NCBI GenBank assembly: GCA_905215155.1 | Contig: CAJMPJ010000081.1 | Span: forward strand, 1 to 8,089 | Source of the DNA: an uncultured bacterium | GTDB taxonomy: Bacteria; Bacillota; Clostridia; Lachnospirales; Lachnospiraceae | DNA length: 8,089 nt | Direction of reading: 5' to 3' | Shown here: positions 4,685-8,089 of the stretch, piece after piece | Position numbering within the stretch: the stretch's first letter is position 1 | Layout: the number at the start of each line of letters is the position of its first letter | Translations under genes and position numbers: made by a program | Notes under the pieces: model-generated | Seen by the model: only the letters and a program-made list of their open reading frames with translations | Database searches by the model: none | Told to the model about the DNA's origin: nothing

Positions 4685-5353
4685 ATGAATATGAACAAAG
4701 AAACCAGCAGACTCACCATTATGGCTATGCTTTGTGCACTGGCATTTGTGGCAGTTCTTGTTATTCGGATACCTATTATACCTGTTGCACCATTTTTAGA
4801 ATACGAACCAAAAGACGTGATAATTTTGACGGGAGGGTTTCTTTTTGGACCTTTGCCCTCTGTTCTGATTGCAGTAATTGTTTCTTTTGTTGAGATGATT
4901 ACCATCAGCAGCACCGGGATAATTGGATTGATTATGAATGTTCTGTCTACGGTGGCATTTGTTTGCCCGGCAGCCTATCTCTACAAAAAACGCCATTCCA
5001 TGTCGGGAGCATTGGTGGGAATGATTTTAGGCACGGTTCTTATGACAATCGTTATGGTTTTATGGAATTATTTAATCACTCCCATTTATATGGGATACCC
5101 CAGAGAAGCTGTCGTGCAGCTTCTTCTGCCAGCGATTGTTCCATTTAATCTGATAAAATGCGGAATTAATACGGCACTGACCCTTCTTATTTACAAACCG
5201 CTTGTTACAACGCTTAGAAAATCGAATCTTTTGGCTTTACGGCCAGAGGATGGGCAAAATACAGGGAAAATAAATTTAGGCACAGTTCTTATTCTTGGAA
5301 TTATACTGGTAACGGTCATCATGATCATTCTGGTTTTCCAAGGTATTATTTAG
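4685..5353 (+). CDS. ribU: Riboflavin transporter RibU, ECF S component
   Basis: RibU is the membrane substrate-binding subunit that captures riboflavin and, with the shared EcfA/A'/T module, imports it. The 222-residue protein is almost entirely membrane helices. It carries the RibU signature YEPKDVIILTGGFLFGP near residues 39-55 and the following SFVEMITISSTGIIG stretch, both parts of the riboflavin-binding S fold. It has six core helices plus an additional hydrophobic C-terminal stretch (ILGIILVTVIMIILVF), making it slightly longer than typical RibU of about 190-205 residues. ATG 4685 lies 8 bases after AGGAGG (4671-4676); a second ATG two codons later is also possible. The FMN riboswitch directly upstream confirms the flavin role. 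No ECF energising genes are nearby, as expected for a group II ECF transporter. Confidence 0.95.
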   Translation: MNMNKETSRLTIMAMLCALAFVAVLVIRIPIIPVAPFLEYEPKDVIILTGGFLFGPLPSVLIAVIVSFVEMITISSTGIIGLIMNVLSTVAFVCPAAYLYKKRHSMSGALVGMILGTVLMTIVMVLWNYLITPIYMGYPREAVVQLLLPAIVPFNLIKCGINTALTLLIYKPLVTTLRKSNLLALRPEDGQNTGKINLGTVLILGIILVTVIMIILVFQGII

Positions 5354-5364
5354 AAAAATTAAAC

Positions 5365-5460
5365 AAGCAGCCATTCTTTCGCTGTCCGAATTGCCCCTTA
5401 AAGGCCAGACCTAAAATCTGACATTTAAGGGGCAGTTCAGTACTGGGAAAGTGGCTGCTT
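5365..5460. terminator. Long nested hairpin, bidirectional terminator between convergent genes
   Basis: Three nested arms are visible. The outer arm is AAGCAGCCATTCTTTC (5365-5380) against GGGAAAGTGGCTGCTT (5445-5460), with a few mismatches. The middle arm is GAATTGCCCCTTAAA (5388-5402) against TTTAAGGGGCAGTTC (5424-5438), 15 bases with one G:U. The apical arm is CAGA/TCTG around CCTAAAA. T-rich DNA follows on both strands, so it can end both ribU and the DUF4846 gene. It is much longer than a normal terminator and could be a small mobile palindrome. Confidence 0.6.
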
Positions 5461-5468
5461 ATTTCAAT

Positions 5469-6449
5469 TTATTTTTCAAGAAATGCTTTCCACCGTTTCA
5501 AGCTGTCTTTCTCAAATACATACTCCGGCGTAACAAGGGAATCCTTTATTTCTGAAACATAATACCAGGGATCTTCCTTGTGGAGTGGATTCTTCAGCAC
5601 ATGAAATTCCTGTGCCGGCATGTACCCCTGTGCGAGAAGAAAGCACTTATTCCCTTCCTGATCTTCTGCCACGTCTACCACCATCACACAATGCCCCGGA
5701 GTTCCACCCCTGATAAATAAATCTCCTGCCTGTAATTGATCAGGAACAATGTCACCGCTTTCATTTTCCAAAGACAGGGTTCCTGCATAAATCATGACCT
5801 GCCTCAAGTATTTGAGAAAATTTTCTCTGGAATCATCAAAGGCTGCACGTTCCTCCCAGCGCACCTGGTTTCCTTCTACAGATAAACGCTTTCCCGATCT
5901 CCAGGAGGGGTAATCCATTAAAAATCCATTGGTAAGATGAAAGGATATTGCATCATATACCCCCACTGACCACAGGTATTCCCCATAGATCCTTATTGCA
6001 CTGTCCGCACACTGCTGTAAATCACCTTTCACCAACGGCATGGAAAACACAGCTGCATGGACTTCCTGTTTTTTCTTTCTGCTCCCGTCATATAAAAGTA
6101 CAGGACTCTTATCCGGCTTTAAAGAATAATTTCTTAGAAATCCCTGAAGACTTCCCAATGGTTTTTCTGTCCTTTCATAGCCATCAGGAGGTATCAATCG
6201 TTCTTCTAACGTATTTCCTGATGGATTGATAAAAGATTTTTGCTTTGGTTGAGCAGAAGCGGCTTCTTCACCTTTTTTTCCTGTTCGCTCTGTCAGATGA
6301 ATGCCCCGCGGTTCCTCACTGGGAAATCCCGCATGAGGTACCTGATTTGTTTCCAGTATAACTTTTGGTTTGTTTAAAAGCTCCTTATTCTGTACTGCTG
6401 CCACACAGAACAGTCCTCCTGTAATGATTATGTAGATCCATTTATTCAT
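5469..6449 (-). CDS. Exported DUF4846-domain protein
   Basis: Biochemical function unknown. The 326-residue product starts with a membrane/signal segment (NKWIYIIITGGLFCVAAV, residues 2-19), then a polar linker of about 60 residues. The DUF4846 domain covers about residues 85-310. It is recognised by CADSAIRIYGEYLW, a NGFLMDYPSWRSGKR motif, the YAGTLSLE helix, GDLFIRGGTPGHCVMVVDVA, and the near-invariant LLAQGYMPAQEFHVLKNP followed by DPWYYV. The GGTPGH stretch with a nearby conserved LLAQGYMPAQ is reminiscent of papain-like hydrolase folds, but no catalytic residues can be assigned with confidence. ATG 6449 follows a strong GGGGGGAGG site. It faces ribU tail to tail and is separated from it by the nested hairpin; its own promoter is not clear (a TATACT lies near 6500 on the minus strand without a good -35). 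Confidence 0.88.
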   Translation of the reverse strand: MNKWIYIIITGGLFCVAAVQNKELLNKPKVILETNQVPHAGFPSEEPRGIHLTERTGKKGEEAASAQPKQKSFINPSGNTLEERLIPPDGYERTEKPLGSLQGFLRNYSLKPDKSPVLLYDGSRKKKQEVHAAVFSMPLVKGDLQQCADSAIRIYGEYLWSVGVYDAISFHLTNGFLMDYPSWRSGKRLSVEGNQVRWEERAAFDDSRENFLKYLRQVMIYAGTLSLENESGDIVPDQLQAGDLFIRGGTPGHCVMVVDVAEDQEGNKCFLLAQGYMPAQEFHVLKNPLHKEDPWYYVSEIKDSLVTPEYVFEKDSLKRWKAFLEK

Positions 6450-6734
6450 AGTTCGCCTCCCCCCTCATGGTATTATTTTTATCATGACTTCATAGAGCAG
6501 TATAACATGACAGGACATGGTTTGCCGCATTTATAAAAGATTGCTTGTCCCTCTCCTGTGTCCGGTTAATCGCTCTGATAACTCCTGTATATGAAGTTTT
6601 TTTATAACTCATAAGACAGGAAAATGATCTGCTAATTCCAATACGTAAAAACATAACCGCCAGATATCTCCCGAAAAGAATTTATACCGGAACGGCGGAA
6701 AATTAAAGTACATTTCACAGGAAAAAATATACTT
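6450..6734. other. Intergenic stretch, no convincing gene
   Basis: The minus-strand ribosome site of the DUF4846 gene lies at its left edge. A GC-rich inverted pair, CCGCC (6657-6661) and GGCGG (6694-6698), with a T-rich minus-strand flank could end the decayed gene to its right. A 54-codon minus-strand frame (6490-6654) is open but has no good ribosome site. Confidence 0.4.
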
Positions 6735-7200
6735 TCATGAAACTTTACCGGAACCATTCACTAAAAAATCATACTTTAATTCTGCTGCGGCAAATAAAAT
6801 CGGTACGCTGGCAATCAGACCAGCTATATACAAGGAAAACTTCTCCCCATTTCCATCAATAGATTCCCGAATGAAAAAAATCCTGCCTATGCATAAGCCC
6901 TTCTTAAAGGATCAGGTTTTATTTTCCCACTGGCGACTACTAAAGCGCCAAGGATTCCACCCAATCCCAGTATTTCGGTTACTGCGGATAGTTTCCATAC
7001 TTCAAGGCCCCTTCCTCACTTTAATCCCGCTTCCTGCATCAGTTATTATATCAGCGTAATGACTGCCAAGTAAAGCACAACTTATAAAGACCATCAAGTG
7101 AAACCCCTGGATAAAAATTACATTTAAATCATTAAAGCTTTTTATCATTTCTTGTTCCACAAACTTGCCGGGAACAGATGACTTATTTTAAATGTGCCAT
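6735..7200 (-). pseudogene. Decayed membrane-protein gene with at least three frameshifts
   Basis: A good ribosome site (GGAGGTGTTACT) precedes ATG 7198-7200. The frame is broken after MAHLK by an apparent one-base insertion and continues in another frame as KSSVPGKFVEQEMIKSF, then QGFHLMVFISCALLG and HYADIITDAGSGIKV. After a second shift at about 7010 it reads LEVWKLSAVTEILGLGG and ILGALVVASGKIKPDPL. After a third near 6905 it reads SIDGNGEKFSLYIAGLIAS and PILFAAAELKYDFLVNG, to a TGA at 6735-6737. The joined product would be about 155 residues with three hydrophobic segments. I do not recognise the family. The frames together leave no long gap, so frame-by-frame decay of one ancestral gene is the simplest reading; sequencing error in several places is less likely. 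Confidence 0.6.
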
Positions 7201-7505
7201 AGTAACACCTCCACAGAAGTATCCTTTTAGGGTATTTCATAACAAAAGACCAATTACTGCAATCGTAAAGATCAAAGAAAAATCAATCGTCCTCCTGTGG
7301 CAATTGAATGGATTTATCCCTATAAAAATCAAATGCAATCCTATTCATAATCAAAACAAAAAATCCCATTATAAATTAATATCTCTGTTTTAGCTTCAAC
7401 GTAAGAAATTGAAAATACAAAATTATATATGAGTCTTTCCGTACACCTGAAAAATCAAATAAATTCCATATACCAAATACACACTTATTCCTTTTGACAA
7501 AAGTA
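7201..7505 (-). other. AT-rich remnant upstream of the decayed gene
   Basis: No intact gene. On the minus strand 7237-7287 reads IDFSLIFTIAVIGLLL then TGA, a single membrane-helix piece that ends 25 bases before the next ribosome site. A 28-codon frame (7283-7369, MGFFVLIMNRIAFDFY) overlaps its beginning, with CAGGAGG between them. This looks like the leftover of a small membrane gene that once stood upstream of the 6735-7200 gene. The rest, to the terminator, is about 75-80% AT with nothing recognisable. Confidence 0.35.
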
Positions 7506-7528
7506 TGCACCCTATTAAATAGGGTGCA
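7506..7528 (-). terminator. Terminator of the collagen-like gene
   Basis: TGCACCCTAT (7506-7515) pairs perfectly with ATAGGGTGCA (7519-7528). On the minus strand the stem is followed by TACTTTTGTC. It lies 14 bases past the stop of the collagen-like gene. Confidence 0.75.
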
Positions 7529-7542
7529 CACAAAGGAAAAAT

Positions 7543-8089
<547 letters not shown>

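Noticed and set aside
6490..6654. 54-codon minus-strand frame (MFLRIGISRSFSCL... to ...HVLSCYTAL)
   Set aside because: No clear ribosome site, no recognisable domain, and an open frame of this length is expected by chance in a window of this size. It lies between a pseudogene and a real gene without an operon logic.
6871..7393. Plus-strand ORFs at 6871-7059 and 7178-7393
   Set aside because: They have no ribosome sites and fall opposite the minus-strand decayed gene and remnants, whose frames look far more protein-like.

Overview
The window looks like the chromosome of a low-GC, endospore-forming Clostridia species, most likely Lachnospiraceae. The evidence is AT-rich DNA, strong GGAGG-type ribosome binding sites, an FMN riboswitch on a RibU riboflavin transporter, and a Gly-Pro-Thr collagen-like protein of the kind found on spore surfaces. 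The family-level assignment is inference.

Left part (1 to about 4320) is an accessory region. It opens with the 3' end of an IS3-family insertion sequence that cuts into a small minus-strand ORF cluster. Next comes a small integrative element or remnant prophage. It has a regulatory/lysogeny module (an XRE/Cro-CI repressor at 1295-1768 and an ImmA/IrrE-like protein at 1802-2266), a Thr-rich lipoprotein carried as probable cargo (2344-2940), and a tyrosine integrase (3214-4290). Upstream of the repressor lie two divergent consensus promoters with three direct AAGACAC repeats arranged around them. The leftward promoter reads into a hidden 47-50 residue hydrophobic ORF (961-1113, minus) that runs antisense to the end of a small membrane-anchored protein gene (643-1074).

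The element is inserted at the 3' end of a tRNA-Ala(GGC) gene (4320-4392, minus), and the integrase lies directly against it. The tRNA has no encoded CCA and has one mismatched pair at the base of the T stem, which would fit its 3' end having been supplied by the element. The other att site is not in the window.

Right part (4393-8089) looks like core chromosome. The tRNA promoter is divergent from a promoter that drives an FMN riboswitch and ribU (4685-5353). RibU binds riboflavin for ECF-type import, and the leader shows a pairing switch that explains repression by FMN. A long nested hairpin separates ribU from a convergent DUF4846 exported protein (5469-6449, minus). A decayed membrane-protein gene follows (6735-7200, minus, at least three frameshifts), then AT-rich remnants. 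The window ends in the 3' part of a collagen-like, BclA-type surface protein gene (7543-8089, minus) with its terminator.

No complete new system is proven. The parts that best repay a second look are the divergent switch with its hidden small ORF, and two tandem small ORFs whose ideal Shine-Dalgarno sequences point at ATC and ATA instead of ATG.
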